From JBFWWP01 sp050246115 (lineage in GTDB: Bacteria; Planctomycetota; UBA8108; UBA1146; JAJFFE01): a DNA stretch of 64,000 nt. The notes under the pieces are model-generated. The model saw only the letters and a list, made by a program, of their open reading frames with translations, ran no database searches and had not been told where the DNA came from. Positions 8,215 through 17,387 of the stretch are shown here, one piece after another; within the stretch, counting starts at the first letter, position 1; each line of letters opens with the position of its first letter. The stretch lies in the NCBI GenBank assembly GCA_050246115.1, contig JBFWWP010000028.1:13917-77916 (forward strand), read 5' to 3'. The position numbers and the translations under genes are program-made.

Positions 8215-9252
8215 ATGATGCCACAAGCGACGCACGCGACGACTTCCGCGGCGAAACCGGGACCCGCCGATTCCGAACCGCCCCTGCTGGTCGTGAAGGA
8301 CCTGGTGAAGCACTTCCCGATCCGCAAGGGTATCCTGGCGCGGACCGTCGGCCATGTACGCGCGGTGGACGGTGTGTCGTTCGAGCTGAGGCGGCAGGAG
8401 ACCCTTGGCTTGGTGGGGGAGTCGGGTTGCGGAAAGACCACCGTCGGACGAACCTTGCTGCGCCTGATCGAACCCACTTCGGGAGAAGTGACCTTCGACG
8501 GTCACAAGGTGTTCTCGACCCGCGGGGAAGCCTTGCGCCGGTTGCGCCGCAAGATGCAGATCATCTTTCAGGATCCCTACGGTTCGCTCAACCCACGCAT
8601 GACGGTTGGCGCCATCGTGGGCGAGGGACCTGCGATCCACCGACTGGGAAACAAGGCCGAGCGCCGCGAGCGGGTGGAGTACTTGCTCCAGCGCTGCGGA
8701 CTAGACCCGGTGCACCACCTCCACCGCTACCCGCACGAGTTCTCCGGGGGGCAGAGACAGCGCATCGGCATCGCCCGCGCCCTGTCCCTGGAGCCAGAGT
8801 TCATCGTCTGCGACGAGGCCGTGAGCGCGCTCGACGTTTCGATCCAGGCGCAGGTGATCAACCTGCTGCGAGAGCTGCAGGACGAATTCCGTCTGTCGTA
8901 CTTGTTCATCGCCCACGATCTGGCTGTGGTCGAACACATCAGCGATCGCGTGGCCGTCATGTACCTCGGAAAGATCGTCGAGACCGCCGCCGCCAAGGAC
9001 CTCTACCGCAACCCGCGCCACCCCTACACCCGCGCCTTGCTGTCGGCGGTGCCAGAGCCTGACCCCACGCGCCGCAAGCAGCGGACGATCCTCCAGGGGG
9101 ACGTGCCCACGCCGATCAATCCGCCGTCCGGTTGTCGCTTCCACACCCGCTGTCCTTCGTTCCTCGGGGAACGATGTACCCAGGCGTTGCCGCCCGAGTA
9201 TCCCATCGAGCCCGGGCACACCTCGAGCTGTTACCTCGAAGCGCAACCATGA
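8215..9252 (+). CDS. dppF: oligopeptide/dipeptide ABC transporter ATP-binding protein (DppF/OppF type)
   Basis: 345 residues, partner of the preceding ATPase. The ATPase motifs are complete: GESGCGKTT, FQDPYGSLNPRM, FSGGQRQRIGIARAL, FIVCDEAVSALD and IAHDLAVVEH. The C-terminal oligopeptide-transporter domain shows PSGCRFHTRCPSFLGERC. The N-terminal ~20 residues are Ala/Thr-rich and variable. Upstream spacing from dppD is 67 bp. The stop overlaps the next start by 4 bp (ATGA), indicating translational coupling with the aminotransferase. Confidence 0.85.
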   Translation: MMPQATHATTSAAKPGPADSEPPLLVVKDLVKHFPIRKGILARTVGHVRAVDGVSFELRRQETLGLVGESGCGKTTVGRTLLRLIEPTSGEVTFDGHKVFSTRGEALRRLRRKMQIIFQDPYGSLNPRMTVGAIVGEGPAIHRLGNKAERRERVEYLLQRCGLDPVHHLHRYPHEFSGGQRQRIGIARALSLEPEFIVCDEAVSALDVSIQAQVINLLRELQDEFRLSYLFIAHDLAVVEHISDRVAVMYLGKIVETAAAKDLYRNPRHPYTRALLSAVPEPDPTRRKQRTILQGDVPTPINPPSGCRFHTRCPSFLGERCTQALPPEYPIEPGHTSSCYLEAQP

Positions 9253-10334
9253 GCGTCGTCGTGACGGTTCCGCACTCTCGCCCCACCATCGTGGCGGGCA
9301 TGCAAGACGCCGTCGCGGCGGTGGTCGCCTCCGAGCAACACGCAGGCGGCGGCATCCGCCGAGAGTTCGAACGCGCCCTGGGACGTCGCCTCGGCGTATC
9401 TCACGCCGTTGCCGTACAGAGTGGTCTGGCTGCGCTGCATCTCGCGCTCTTGGCCCTCGGAGTTCGCCGTGGGCAGCGGGTGCTCGTTCCCAGCTACGTG
9501 TGCGCCGCGTTGTTGCACGCGATCGACGCCGTGGGTGCGCGCCCGTTGGTGGCCGACGTCGACCCACGCACCTTCAACCTGGACGCGCTCCATGCGCGGC
9601 AAGCGCTCGCGCGCGAGCACGTCGTTGCCCAGGACGTCGCCTGCGCCATCGTCCCTCACCTGTTCGGCTACCCCGCTCCGCTGCACCTCTGGGACCTGGA
9701 GATCCCGGTCATCGAGGACTGCGCCATGGCTCTCGGGGCGAGCATTGGCAGCGAGGAGGTGGGAGTCTTCGGCGTGGTGTCGGTGTTCTCGTTCTACGCG
9801 ACCAAGATGATCTCGACGGGGCAAGGCGGCCTGCTCGCGACCAATCAGCCGGCGGTGGGGGCGGAGGCGTTGGACCTGATCCAGTACGACAACCGCTCGT
9901 ATTGGCGACCGTGTTGGAACTACCCCCTGCCGGACCTCGGCGCGGCGTTGGGGAAGGCCCAGCTACCCCACCTCGATGGGTTCCTGGAACGGCGTCGCGA
10001 CCTCGCCGTTCGCTACCGCGATGCGCTGCGCGGGCTACCCGTGGGCTTTCAGGAGGTGTTCCCCGAAACCACGCCGGCGTGCTTTCGTTTCGTCGTGCTC
10101 CTCGAGGGGGCTGAGACGCGCGACCGGCTGCAGGCGGATCTGGCCGCGGCCGGAGTCGAGACCAAGTCACCCGTGTTTCGTCCGCTGCATGCCTACCTCG
10201 GTTTGCCAGCGAGTCACTTCCCGAACACGGAGCAGATCCAGGCGCGGGCGTTGAGCCTACCGATCTACCCCGCCCTGTCGGCCGCGGAGCAGGAGCACGT
10301 GATCGATCATCTTCGCAGGAGTTTGGAGTCATGA
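9249..10334 (+). CDS. DegT/DnrJ/EryC1/StrS-family PLP-dependent aminotransferase
   Basis: 361 residues from ATG 9249, which overlaps the previous stop. The frame is open further upstream, but that part overlaps dppF and lacks homology. Family features are AVQSGLAALHLALLAL (cofactor phosphate region), PSYVCAALLHAI, VIEDCAMALG with the PLP-nitrogen Asp157, and FSFYATKMISTGQGG with the Schiff-base Lys186. Members act on nucleotide-sugar ketones in polysaccharide or secondary-metabolite synthesis. No sugar-nucleotide genes adjoin it, so the substrate is unknown. Its stop overlaps the mtaB start by 4 bp. Confidence 0.85.
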   Translation: MSVVVTVPHSRPTIVAGMQDAVAAVVASEQHAGGGIRREFERALGRRLGVSHAVAVQSGLAALHLALLALGVRRGQRVLVPSYVCAALLHAIDAVGARPLVADVDPRTFNLDALHARQALAREHVVAQDVACAIVPHLFGYPAPLHLWDLEIPVIEDCAMALGASIGSEEVGVFGVVSVFSFYATKMISTGQGGLLATNQPAVGAEALDLIQYDNRSYWRPCWNYPLPDLGAALGKAQLPHLDGFLERRRDLAVRYRDALRGLPVGFQEVFPETTPACFRFVVLLEGAETRDRLQADLAAAGVETKSPVFRPLHAYLGLPASHFPNTEQIQARALSLPIYPALSAAEQEHVIDHLRRSLES

Positions 10335-11740
10335 CGGAGTTGCACGACGGAGCGGCCGCTTTCGGCCCCGGCCAGGGATCGACTCCCGGCGCGCTCTCCT
10401 CGCAAGAGGGGCCCCTCGGAACCTGTGCCTTCGTCACCTTCGGATGCAAGATCAACTTCTACGATACCCAAGCCGTGCGCGAACAGGTGCTCGACCTCGG
10501 TTACGCCGAGGTGCCTGCCGCGGACGGGGCCGACTTGTTGGTGGTGAACAGTTGCACAGTCACAGCGCGCGCAGGAGAGAAGTCAACGAGCGCCGTGCGG
10601 CGGCTGGCGCGCCGCAATCCCGGTGCGACCATCATCGTGACAGGCTGCATGACGGAGGCAGAGCGTCGCGACTTGGCCGAGATTCCGCGCGTGCTCCATG
10701 TGGTGGGGAACGAGGAGAAGGACCAGATCCCGGCGTTGCTCCAGGGGGCTGAGCGACGGGTCCGACGTGGGCGTGGCGGTCGTGACATCTTCCGGCTCAG
10801 AACTTCGCGGTTCGCCGGGCGCACCCGAGCGTTCCTCAAGGTGCACGACGGCTGCGACGAGTTCTGCAGCTACTGTATCATCCCGCTCCTGCGCGGCCGC
10901 TCGAAGAGTCGCGATTGCGACGAAGTCGTTGAGGAAGCGAGGCGTCTGGCGGACGCGGGGCACCGCGAACTGGTGCTGACCGGGATTCACCTTTCGCGTT
11001 ATGGGCGCGACATCACCCCGCCGACGACGTTGGTCGAGTTGCTCGCCGCGCTGGTCGCGGTACCGGGCATCGAGCGGGTGCGTCTGTCATCGATTGGCGA
11101 AGGCGCGTTCACCGACGAGTTTCTCGACCTGTTCGCGACTCAGCCAGCACTGTGCCGGTTCTTTCACGTGCCGCTCCAGAGTGGATCCGATGCGGTGCTC
11201 ACGCGGATGCGGCGCGACTACACCGTGCGCCAATACCTCGACGCCATTGGCCGGATTCGCGAGCGCTTGGATGACGCCCTGATCGCCACCGACTTGATGA
11301 TCGGTTTCCCGGGCGAGACCGACGCGGAGTTCGAGGAGTCCCTCGATACCTGTCGGCAGGCGGCGTTTGCGAAGATGCACCTGTTTCCGTATAGCCTGCG
11401 GCCGCGTACGCTCGCGGCACGACTGCCAGGGCATCTCGGGCCTGACGTCAAGGATGCGCGTATGCAAGTCGCGCGTGGGCTCGAGGCCGATCTCGGTCGT
11501 CGGGCGCTCGCGAGCCGGATCGGTCGAACGGCGTCGGTCCTGGTCGAGGGCCGAAGGGCGGGGCACTACTACGGCACTTGTCGTGCGGGCTACCCGGTGA
11601 GGTTCCGAGCGACGGACGCCCCGGACCTTTGGAACCACGAACTGCGCGTGCGCATCTGCGCGGCCGACGCGGATGGGTTGTTGGGTAGCCTGGAGCCCGA
11701 AGGCGCTTCTCGCAGTGCAACGGAGGGCGCCCTTGAGTGA
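10331..11740 (+). CDS. mtaB: tRNA methylthiotransferase MtaB-like (MiaB/RimO superfamily)
   Basis: 469 residues. The N-terminal UPF0004 domain has the three cluster-binding cysteines in FGCKINFYD, VNSCTV and VTGCMTE. The radical-SAM CxxxCxxC is HDGCDEFCSYCIIP. The phrases FHVPLQSGSD and LIATDLMIGFPGET are typical of methylthiotransferases, and KINFYDTQA plus 'vhdGCd.fCsyCiiP..RG' favour MtaB over MiaB. MtaB converts t6A37 to ms2t6A37 in ANN-decoding tRNAs. The C-terminal TRAM-like region (~400-450) seems loosely conserved. Translation is coupled to both neighbours by overlapping starts and stops. Confidence 0.83.
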   Translation: MTELHDGAAAFGPGQGSTPGALSSQEGPLGTCAFVTFGCKINFYDTQAVREQVLDLGYAEVPAADGADLLVVNSCTVTARAGEKSTSAVRRLARRNPGATIIVTGCMTEAERRDLAEIPRVLHVVGNEEKDQIPALLQGAERRVRRGRGGRDIFRLRTSRFAGRTRAFLKVHDGCDEFCSYCIIPLLRGRSKSRDCDEVVEEARRLADAGHRELVLTGIHLSRYGRDITPPTTLVELLAALVAVPGIERVRLSSIGEGAFTDEFLDLFATQPALCRFFHVPLQSGSDAVLTRMRRDYTVRQYLDAIGRIRERLDDALIATDLMIGFPGETDAEFEESLDTCRQAAFAKMHLFPYSLRPRTLAARLPGHLGPDVKDARMQVARGLEADLGRRALASRIGRTASVLVEGRRAGHYYGTCRAGYPVRFRATDAPDLWNHELRVRICAADADGLLGSLEPEGASRSATEGALE

Positions 11741-12539
11741 GGCCGAGGCGGCGGCGACCTGGGTGCGGGCGCACCTCGCTGGGCTTGCGCTTTGGGGCAT
11801 ACGGCACGTCGTCCATGCCGGCAACGGGTCCGCGTACGCGACCCAGGCGCCCATGGCCGTGGGCCGCAGCGATTCGCAGGTCGCTTCGGAGCCAGCAAGG
11901 GATGTCGTGCAGCCACCGGGAGGGTCGCGCGTTCCCGATGTGGCGCCGCGTGCGCTCCACGCCGACAAAGCGCGTGTGCTTGCCGAGGAGGCGGAACAGG
12001 TCGCAGGGTGCTCGAAGTGTCGTCTCGCCGCTACCCGCACGAAGACCGTGTATGGGGTCGGCGACCCTCATGCACGCTTGATGTTCGTTGGCGAGGCTCC
12101 AGGTCATGACGAGGATCAGCGCGGCGAGCCTTTCGTCGGTAAGGCGGGAGAGCTGCTGGACCGCATCATTGGCGCGCTCGGCATCGAGCGTCGCGACGTC
12201 TACATCGCGAACGTATTGAAGTGTAGGCCACCCGAGAACCGCGACCCACTCCCGGACGAGGTGGCTTGCTGCGCGCCGTTCCTCCATCGCCAGATCGAAT
12301 GCGTGGCGCCGGCGATGATCGTGGCCCTCGGACGCCCTGCTGCGAACTTCCTGTTGGAGTCGACGGCACCGGTCGGGGAACTGCGGGGGAGGCGGCACTC
12401 CTACCGTGGGATTCCGGTCGTGGCGACCTACCACCCGGCGTACTTGTTGCGCAACCCAGACGCAAAGAAGCTCGTTTGGCAGGACCTGCAGGTCGTGATC
12501 CAAGAACTGGGCTTGCCCGGTCCACCCCGGCGCGAGTAA
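11733..12539 (+). CDS. family-4 uracil-DNA glycosylase (Fe-S type)
   Basis: 268 residues from TTG 11733, which overlaps the mtaB stop by 8 bp and has ACGGAGGG upstream. The frame is open further upstream but inside mtaB. Residues ~1-90 are an unconserved Ala/Arg-rich leader. The catalytic domain then shows all hallmarks: GCSKCRL (two cluster cysteines), FVGEAPGHDED, GEPFVGKAG, NVLKCRPPENRDP with the third cysteine, EVACCAPFL with the fourth, and the C-terminal YHPAYLL. It excises uracil from deaminated DNA to start base-excision repair. Confidence 0.9.
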   Translation: MSEAEAAATWVRAHLAGLALWGIRHVVHAGNGSAYATQAPMAVGRSDSQVASEPARDVVQPPGGSRVPDVAPRALHADKARVLAEEAEQVAGCSKCRLAATRTKTVYGVGDPHARLMFVGEAPGHDEDQRGEPFVGKAGELLDRIIGALGIERRDVYIANVLKCRPPENRDPLPDEVACCAPFLHRQIECVAPAMIVALGRPAANFLLESTAPVGELRGRRHSYRGIPVVATYHPAYLLRNPDAKKLVWQDLQVVIQELGLPGPPRRE

Positions 12540-12598
12540 GAGCTGCCGCGAAGAGAACGTGACAAACACTTCGCCCGCGGCCCTGGCCCCTTGCCTGC

Positions 12599-12632
12599 GA
12601 GCGCCCAGCGCGAACTGGAGTTGCTCGTGAAC
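12599..12632. repeat. 34-bp dispersed intergenic repeat, copy 1
   Basis: Matches 31278-31311 with two mismatches (core GGAGTTGCTCGTGAAC). Both copies sit downstream of a gene end. A diverged relative starts near 51076 (AGCGCCAAGCGCCC). Confidence 0.6.
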
Positions 12633-12688
12633 CCGCTCGATCTTGGACGGGTCGCGCTAACTCGAAGAGGACTGGCGGCTTGGCGCTG

Positions 12689-12716
12689 TTGACAAAGGGC
12701 TCGACACTTCTATACT
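12689..12716 (+). promoter_or_regulatory. consensus sigma-70 promoter reading into the gap
   Basis: TTGACA (12689-12694), 16-bp spacer, TATACT (12711-12716). This is among the closest matches to consensus in the window, of the kind used for stable-RNA or strongly expressed genes. The first transcribed bases are present but the sequence is lost at 12749. Confidence 0.7.
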
Positions 12717-12748
12717 CCAGCCCTTTCCGCCCGGCGGTGTCGCAAGAT

Positions 12749-12848
12749 NNNNNNNNNNNNNNNNNNNNNNNNNNNNNNNNNNNNNNNNNNNNNNNNNNNN
12801 NNNNNNNNNNNNNNNNNNNNNNNNNNNNNNNNNNNNNNNNNNNNNNNN
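12749..12848. other. assembly gap (100 N)
   Basis: Exactly 100 N, a placeholder length rather than a measured gap. What the promoter at 12689 transcribes may lie here. Confidence 0.95.
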
Positions 12849-13132
12849 TGGGGTTGCCCAGTGGGGCGTGCTTGCGCGGAGTTGCTGGGGAGCCTCGCGC
12901 GGGGAGTCGGCCCGGTGGTCTCGATCGAAACTGGCCCGGTCGAACGTTTCGTCGAAACAGAACCATTTCATCGCAACGAGAGACAGAGTCGTCCCCCGCT
13001 CGTGGGGTTACAATCGCACCGAGTGACGCAGCAAGGTCCGCCTGACACAGACCCCGGGAAACGCGCTTTCCACGAGGGGCGTGCAACGGCGCGACGAAGA
13101 GCTGACGATGGAGCAAACCGGAGAGGGATCCG

Positions 13133-15034
13133 ATGGCATTCCAGGCCGTTTGGAGCGTCGACGTCGGCAAGTCTTCCCTGAAGGCGGTCAAGGTCCAACG
13201 CGAGCGCAACAGCCTGGAGATCCTCGCGGTCGACAAGATCGACTACCCCGTCGAGGCGAGCGGCATCAACTCGATCCAGCACGCCAAAGACGCACTCGCC
13301 ACCTTCTCCGCCCGTAACGAGATCAACTGTCCGATCGTCGCCTCGCACCCCGGGCATTCCGCCTTCAGCCGCTTCATCCAGCTGCCGCCGGTCGACGAGA
13401 AGAAGCTCGAGGAGATGATCGGCTACGAGGCGCAGCAGCAGATCCCGTTCCCGATCGACGAGGTCGTTTGGGACTATCATGTCTGCAGCGAGAACTCGAC
13501 GGGATCCTCCGAGCGAGAAGTCGGGATCTTTGCGGTTCGCAAAGAAGTCGTGTCCGATTTCATGATCGACTACGAGTCGGCCGGGCTCCCGGTCGACATG
13601 ATCTCGATCGGCTACCTCGGACTCCTGAACTACGTGATGTTCGACATTCGGCCGGACAAGCCGAGTGTGGTCATCGACATCGGATCGGATCACACCGACC
13701 TGCTGGTCGTCGATGGCCACCGGTTCTGGGTGCGCAACCTCGCGATCGCCGGCAACGACATCACGCAGACGCTGATGGACAAGTTCAAGCTGCAATTCGA
13801 CGAAGCCGAGAAGCTGAAAGTCAGCGCCGCCAAATCGGATCAAGCCGTGAAGATCTTCGGGGTCATTCAGCCGATCCTCAAAGAACTGGTGAACGAGATC
13901 CACCGTTCGGTGGGCTTCTACAAGTCCCAGGCCGGCGACGTGAAGTTCGAAGACGTCTACCTGTTCGGCAACACGGCGCGCCTGCTCGGCATCCAGAAGT
14001 ACCTGCAAGAGCAGCTTCGCTTCCGCGTCCATGTCGCCAAGGGTTTCAGCCGCATTCGCGTCAATCGGGAGTCGAACGTAGCACTGCTCCAGCACGACTT
14101 CCCATCGTTCGTGGCAGCCGTGGGCAACGCGATTCAAGGCTTGGGATCGGGTGAAGCCGACGTCAACCTGATGCCGCAGGAGCAGAAAGAGGCGCTCGAG
14201 TTTCGGCGGAAGCAGAAGCTGGTGCTCATCGCAGCCGCTTGTCTGTTCATCGTTCCGCTCGTGTGGTGGATCGTCTACGGCGCGCGGATCAACGCCGCCG
14301 AGAAGGCGAAGGCCCAAACCGCGAGCTTCGCGAACCTGAGCACTCTCGAGAGCCAAATCAAGAAGCTGGAGACGACCGCGGTCGAAGAGGTGTCGACTGC
14401 GTTCGAAGCGGTTCGTCGCACGGTCGCGCACCGGGAACTGCCGGCGGTCGGCCTATCCGTCCTCGCCGAGACCCTCGCGAAACTCCCCAATGCCCGGGTG
14501 GTTTCCGCGGAGGCGCAGGAGTCCGCGGTCGAGGTCGTCAAGGGCCAGGTAGCGGCGGAAATGGAGGACCTCAACCAGCAGAAGCTGTGGGTCCTTCACT
14601 ACGAAGTCGAACTCGGTTGGCGTGACGCCGCTGGCAAGTACGCGCCGCTGAATGCTGCAGACAAGGCTGCTTTGGCGGATCCGAGCTCTTGCTTGGCATA
14701 CAAGTTCACGGTGGTGGGAGCGGGTTACGCCAAGGCCGGCGGCGCGCAGGAGAACCAGGCTCACGTGAAACGCGAGATTCAAGACCCGTTGGAGCAGGCG
14801 CTCGTGGCACGCTTTGGCGAGCCGCCGTTTGCGGAGGCGACTTGGGTGCGGGGCGAGCCGGCCGATCTCGCGGATCCGTCTCGAATCTTCATGCAGCACC
14901 CGGGCTTCCAGGATCGTCAAAGCGGCGGACCGAAGACCGCCGTGACCCAGGGGACGTTCGAACCCTTCAAGTTGACCTGGTATCTGCAGGACCCGGGATC
15001 GGTACCGAAGCTCGAGGGCACCCCCGGGGAGTAG
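13133..15034 (+). CDS. pilM: PilM-like actin-fold protein fused to a membrane-anchored C-terminal domain
   Basis: 633 residues. Residues 1-345 are a type IV pilus PilM (FtsA/actin fold): AVWSVDVGKSSLKAVK is phosphate-1, PSVVIDIGSDHTDLLVV phosphate-2, and GVFYKS-like and YLFGNTARL segments complete the nucleotide pocket. PilM normally sits in the cytoplasm and recruits PilN. Here a transmembrane helix (~361-382, LVLIAAACLFIVPLVWWIVYG) and a ~240-residue extracytoplasmic domain follow in the same chain, in the position of PilN, so this is a natural PilM-PilN-like fusion. The same arrangement is known for PilM-like proteins of Verrucomicrobia (the Akkermansia pilus-like locus). It begins a same-strand run ending with the second secretin. 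Confidence 0.8.
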   Translation: MAFQAVWSVDVGKSSLKAVKVQRERNSLEILAVDKIDYPVEASGINSIQHAKDALATFSARNEINCPIVASHPGHSAFSRFIQLPPVDEKKLEEMIGYEAQQQIPFPIDEVVWDYHVCSENSTGSSEREVGIFAVRKEVVSDFMIDYESAGLPVDMISIGYLGLLNYVMFDIRPDKPSVVIDIGSDHTDLLVVDGHRFWVRNLAIAGNDITQTLMDKFKLQFDEAEKLKVSAAKSDQAVKIFGVIQPILKELVNEIHRSVGFYKSQAGDVKFEDVYLFGNTARLLGIQKYLQEQLRFRVHVAKGFSRIRVNRESNVALLQHDFPSFVAAVGNAIQGLGSGEADVNLMPQEQKEALEFRRKQKLVLIAAACLFIVPLVWWIVYGARINAAEKAKAQTASFANLSTLESQIKKLETTAVEEVSTAFEAVRRTVAHRELPAVGLSVLAETLAKLPNARVVSAEAQESAVEVVKGQVAAEMEDLNQQKLWVLHYEVELGWRDAAGKYAPLNAADKAALADPSSCLAYKFTVVGAGYAKAGGAQENQAHVKREIQDPLEQALVARFGEPPFAEATWVRGEPADLADPSRIFMQHPGFQDRQSGGPKTAVTQGTFEPFKLTWYLQDPGSVPKLEGTPGE

Positions 15035-15098
15035 GGCTCGACGGTCGACGGTGGCGCGCACGTTCGAGTGATGAAGGCTGCGATTTCGAGGACAGATC

Positions 15099-15935
15099 AT
15101 GAAGAACAATGTTTTCTGGGGAGTGCTCGGAGCGATCCTGGTGGTGTGGGCCGCGACCTTCTGGTTTCTCGGCTGGGCCGCCAAGGCCGAGTCCGACGAG
15201 AAGAACGCGGGTCTCGCCAGCGAAGTGCGCACCCTGGAGCGTCTCTCGAAAAAGACAGCGGCAGAGTTTCCTTCCGAGGAGCTGAAGGCACTCCGAGAGT
15301 CCGAACTCGCGCGCACTCGGAAGAGCTACGAGGATGCGCTCGGCTACATGCGGGAGCGCGACCAGAAGCTCGAGCACTTCCTGACGGATTCGCAGGAGCC
15401 GACGCTCGTCGAGTGGGAGGCCCGCTATCGGGACGCCTTCCGGGGGCTGGGCGACGAGTACCGCGCCTTCGCCGCGCTCCCTGCGGACGCCAAGCTACCG
15501 TTTCCAGAGAACACCGGCATCCAGAATCAGGCGAGCCTCCCGGAGTATCAAAAGCGCTTCTGGGGGCTCCAGGCCTTGGTGCGCTCGCTGATGAAGTTCC
15601 CGGGAAGCGCGATCGAGAACGTCGACTTCGATGACAAACCGAAGGAACTGGGACGCCTCGACAAGAATGAGTTTCACGACCGCAAGCAGTGGCGGTTGGA
15701 CGCATCCATGGCTGCGGCCAATGTTCCCAAGCTGATCACCGACCTCCTCACGCACGACTTCGTGACCTTCGAGCTGCACCGACTGATCGTCACGAAGACG
15801 CAGCAGTCGCTGAAGGGGGACGTCGTCGAGGTGCAAGCGAAGGATGAGCCTTGGGCGGGCGAGCCACTGGTTCGGGTACGCCTGATCGTGAACGCGCTCG
15901 ACTGGAAGTACGTCCCGCCCGAGTCCGGCGAGTAG
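15099..15935 (+). CDS. bitopic membrane protein, Amuc_1100/PilO-like
   Basis: 278 residues. A single N-terminal transmembrane helix (FWGVLGAILVVWAATFWFLG), then a coiled-coil-prone stretch (~25-90), then a mixed alpha/beta periplasmic domain. This topology and place in the gene order (directly after PilM) match PilO-like proteins and the Akkermansia Amuc_1100 family. The similarity is judged on architecture and position, not on a strong motif. Such proteins form the alignment ring between the inner membrane and the secretin. ATG 15099 is 64 bp after the pilM stop, with GAGGACAG upstream. Confidence 0.6.
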   Translation: MKNNVFWGVLGAILVVWAATFWFLGWAAKAESDEKNAGLASEVRTLERLSKKTAAEFPSEELKALRESELARTRKSYEDALGYMRERDQKLEHFLTDSQEPTLVEWEARYRDAFRGLGDEYRAFAALPADAKLPFPENTGIQNQASLPEYQKRFWGLQALVRSLMKFPGSAIENVDFDDKPKELGRLDKNEFHDRKQWRLDASMAAANVPKLITDLLTHDFVTFELHRLIVTKTQQSLKGDVVEVQAKDEPWAGEPLVRVRLIVNALDWKYVPPESGE

Positions 15936-15988
15936 TTGCGCAGTCGCAGAGTTTCTACGGTCGTCGCAGGAACGAAACGGAGCCACCT

Positions 15989-17092
15989 TTGCAGAACATC
16001 GACAAGATCTCCTTCGTCGTCGTCGCGGTCGTCGTTCTCGGCCTCTCCGCGTACGCCGTTGTTTTCAGCGGTGGCGACAACCACTCGGAGATCGGCAAGC
16101 ACACCGAGACGATTCGCGCCAAGCAGAACGAGCAGGAAGTCCGGTCGCTGGGGCGTTCCATCCCGGACTTCAAGGGCGAGATTCGTAAGGACTTCGACTT
16201 GGCGGCTGCCCAGCCGTTCCCCGAGTGGAGCTTCTATCGGCGCCCCGCGCAGGTCAACTCACTCGCGACCGTGCTCGTGCGCGCTGCCGACCACGTCGCA
16301 CCCATGCTCTCGCGGGTGGAGGTCGTGCGCGACCGCGAGTCCAAGAAAGCGGTTCACCGCGTCACGGGTCAGCTCGGAGAGTCGGCCCGGGTCAAGGGGC
16401 TGAAAGCCGCCCTCGAGTCTCGCTCCGAGGACGGGGACTGGCAGCACGCGGCCGACATCGACTCGCCTCGGCCCGGGGCTGAGTTCGACGTGGTGATCGA
16501 GGCCCCGGCCGGATTGCGCTACTCCTATCGGGTGCGCTCGGAGGCCGAGAGTGCGACCCCGTTGGCGCTGAGTCCGGAGCAAGCCGTTCTGTACTCGGTC
16601 GAGTCTCCGCCGCTGGTGATGCCGCCGAACTACTCGCTCGCGGCCGGAGGTGCCCAGACCGGCCGACCGGGAACCGGGGATAGCTGGGAACCCGCGCGCG
16701 CGAACCTCAAGATTCGCTACTACGACTACGCCACCGGGGAGATCAAGCAGAACCTGCAGTCCCTGGCCGGCCCCAACCTGGGGCAAGGACTCGAGACTCT
16801 CAAGGACGTGTTTCCCGAGACGCTGGGTCCGGGTTGGAAGCTCTACGACGTCAAGGAACAGGACAAGAGCCGAGTCATCGAACTACGAAACGTCGCGACT
16901 CGCGAGAAACTCACTCTCGTGAACAACGCGGCCGGCCCCGATCTCGAGGTCAAGGCGTGGGACAACCCGAATCGAACAGCGACGGGCCCGGAGGGGGCTG
17001 GTGCCGACGCGGAGCCGACGACGCCCAAGCCCGACACCCCGGCGCCGCCGACTCCGGCGCCGCGGCGCAAGAACCCGTTCGGCGACGACTGA
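15989..17092 (+). CDS. membrane-anchored protein of the secretin cluster
   Basis: 367 residues from TTG 15989, with ACGGAGCC as ribosome site. The open frame extends upstream into the preceding gene, but the N-terminal transmembrane helix (ISFVVVAVVVLGLSAYAVVF, residues ~7-28) fits this start. The rest is extracytoplasmic: beta-rich with a fibronectin-like section (~140-200) and a Pro/Thr/Ala-rich tail ending KNPFGDD. Its position between the PilO-like gene and the secretin suggests an alignment or pilotin-like partner (compare Amuc_1099). I recognise no specific family. Confidence 0.6.
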   Translation: MQNIDKISFVVVAVVVLGLSAYAVVFSGGDNHSEIGKHTETIRAKQNEQEVRSLGRSIPDFKGEIRKDFDLAAAQPFPEWSFYRRPAQVNSLATVLVRAADHVAPMLSRVEVVRDRESKKAVHRVTGQLGESARVKGLKAALESRSEDGDWQHAADIDSPRPGAEFDVVIEAPAGLRYSYRVRSEAESATPLALSPEQAVLYSVESPPLVMPPNYSLAAGGAQTGRPGTGDSWEPARANLKIRYYDYATGEIKQNLQSLAGPNLGQGLETLKDVFPETLGPGWKLYDVKEQDKSRVIELRNVATREKLTLVNNAAGPDLEVKAWDNPNRTATGPEGAGADAEPTTPKPDTPAPPTPAPRRKNPFGDD

Positions 17093-17387
17093 GCTCGAAG
17101 GGCGCGATGCGCCCGGTTGCGCGGGAAGCGCGCCCGGGACCCGGGGTAACTGCGGGTTTACCGAACTGTGACAAAGCGCGGCTTTACTGAGTGGGCCACG
17201 GGGCCCTGGTTTCGCATGCCGGTGCACCCGTTCGCAATGCGGCGGAATAGCAAGAAGCGCAGGCTCGCAAGAGCGGCAGTGCCAGGACAACAACACAGTG
17301 GCAGGACCATCGGACCCCAGGCCCCTGCAGTCGCGAAATGAGCGCTCGGGTGAGTTTGGGGCCACGACACCAAAAGGGAGTACGGGA

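Larger units (their letters stand above)
12540..13132. other. intergenic region containing a scaffold gap
   Basis: No gene is visible on either side of the 100-N gap. The left part holds a 34-bp dispersed repeat copy (12599-12632) and a consensus promoter aimed into the gap. The right part holds a -10-like TACAAT (13009-13014) without a clear -35, about 120 bp before pilM. Confidence 0.5.
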
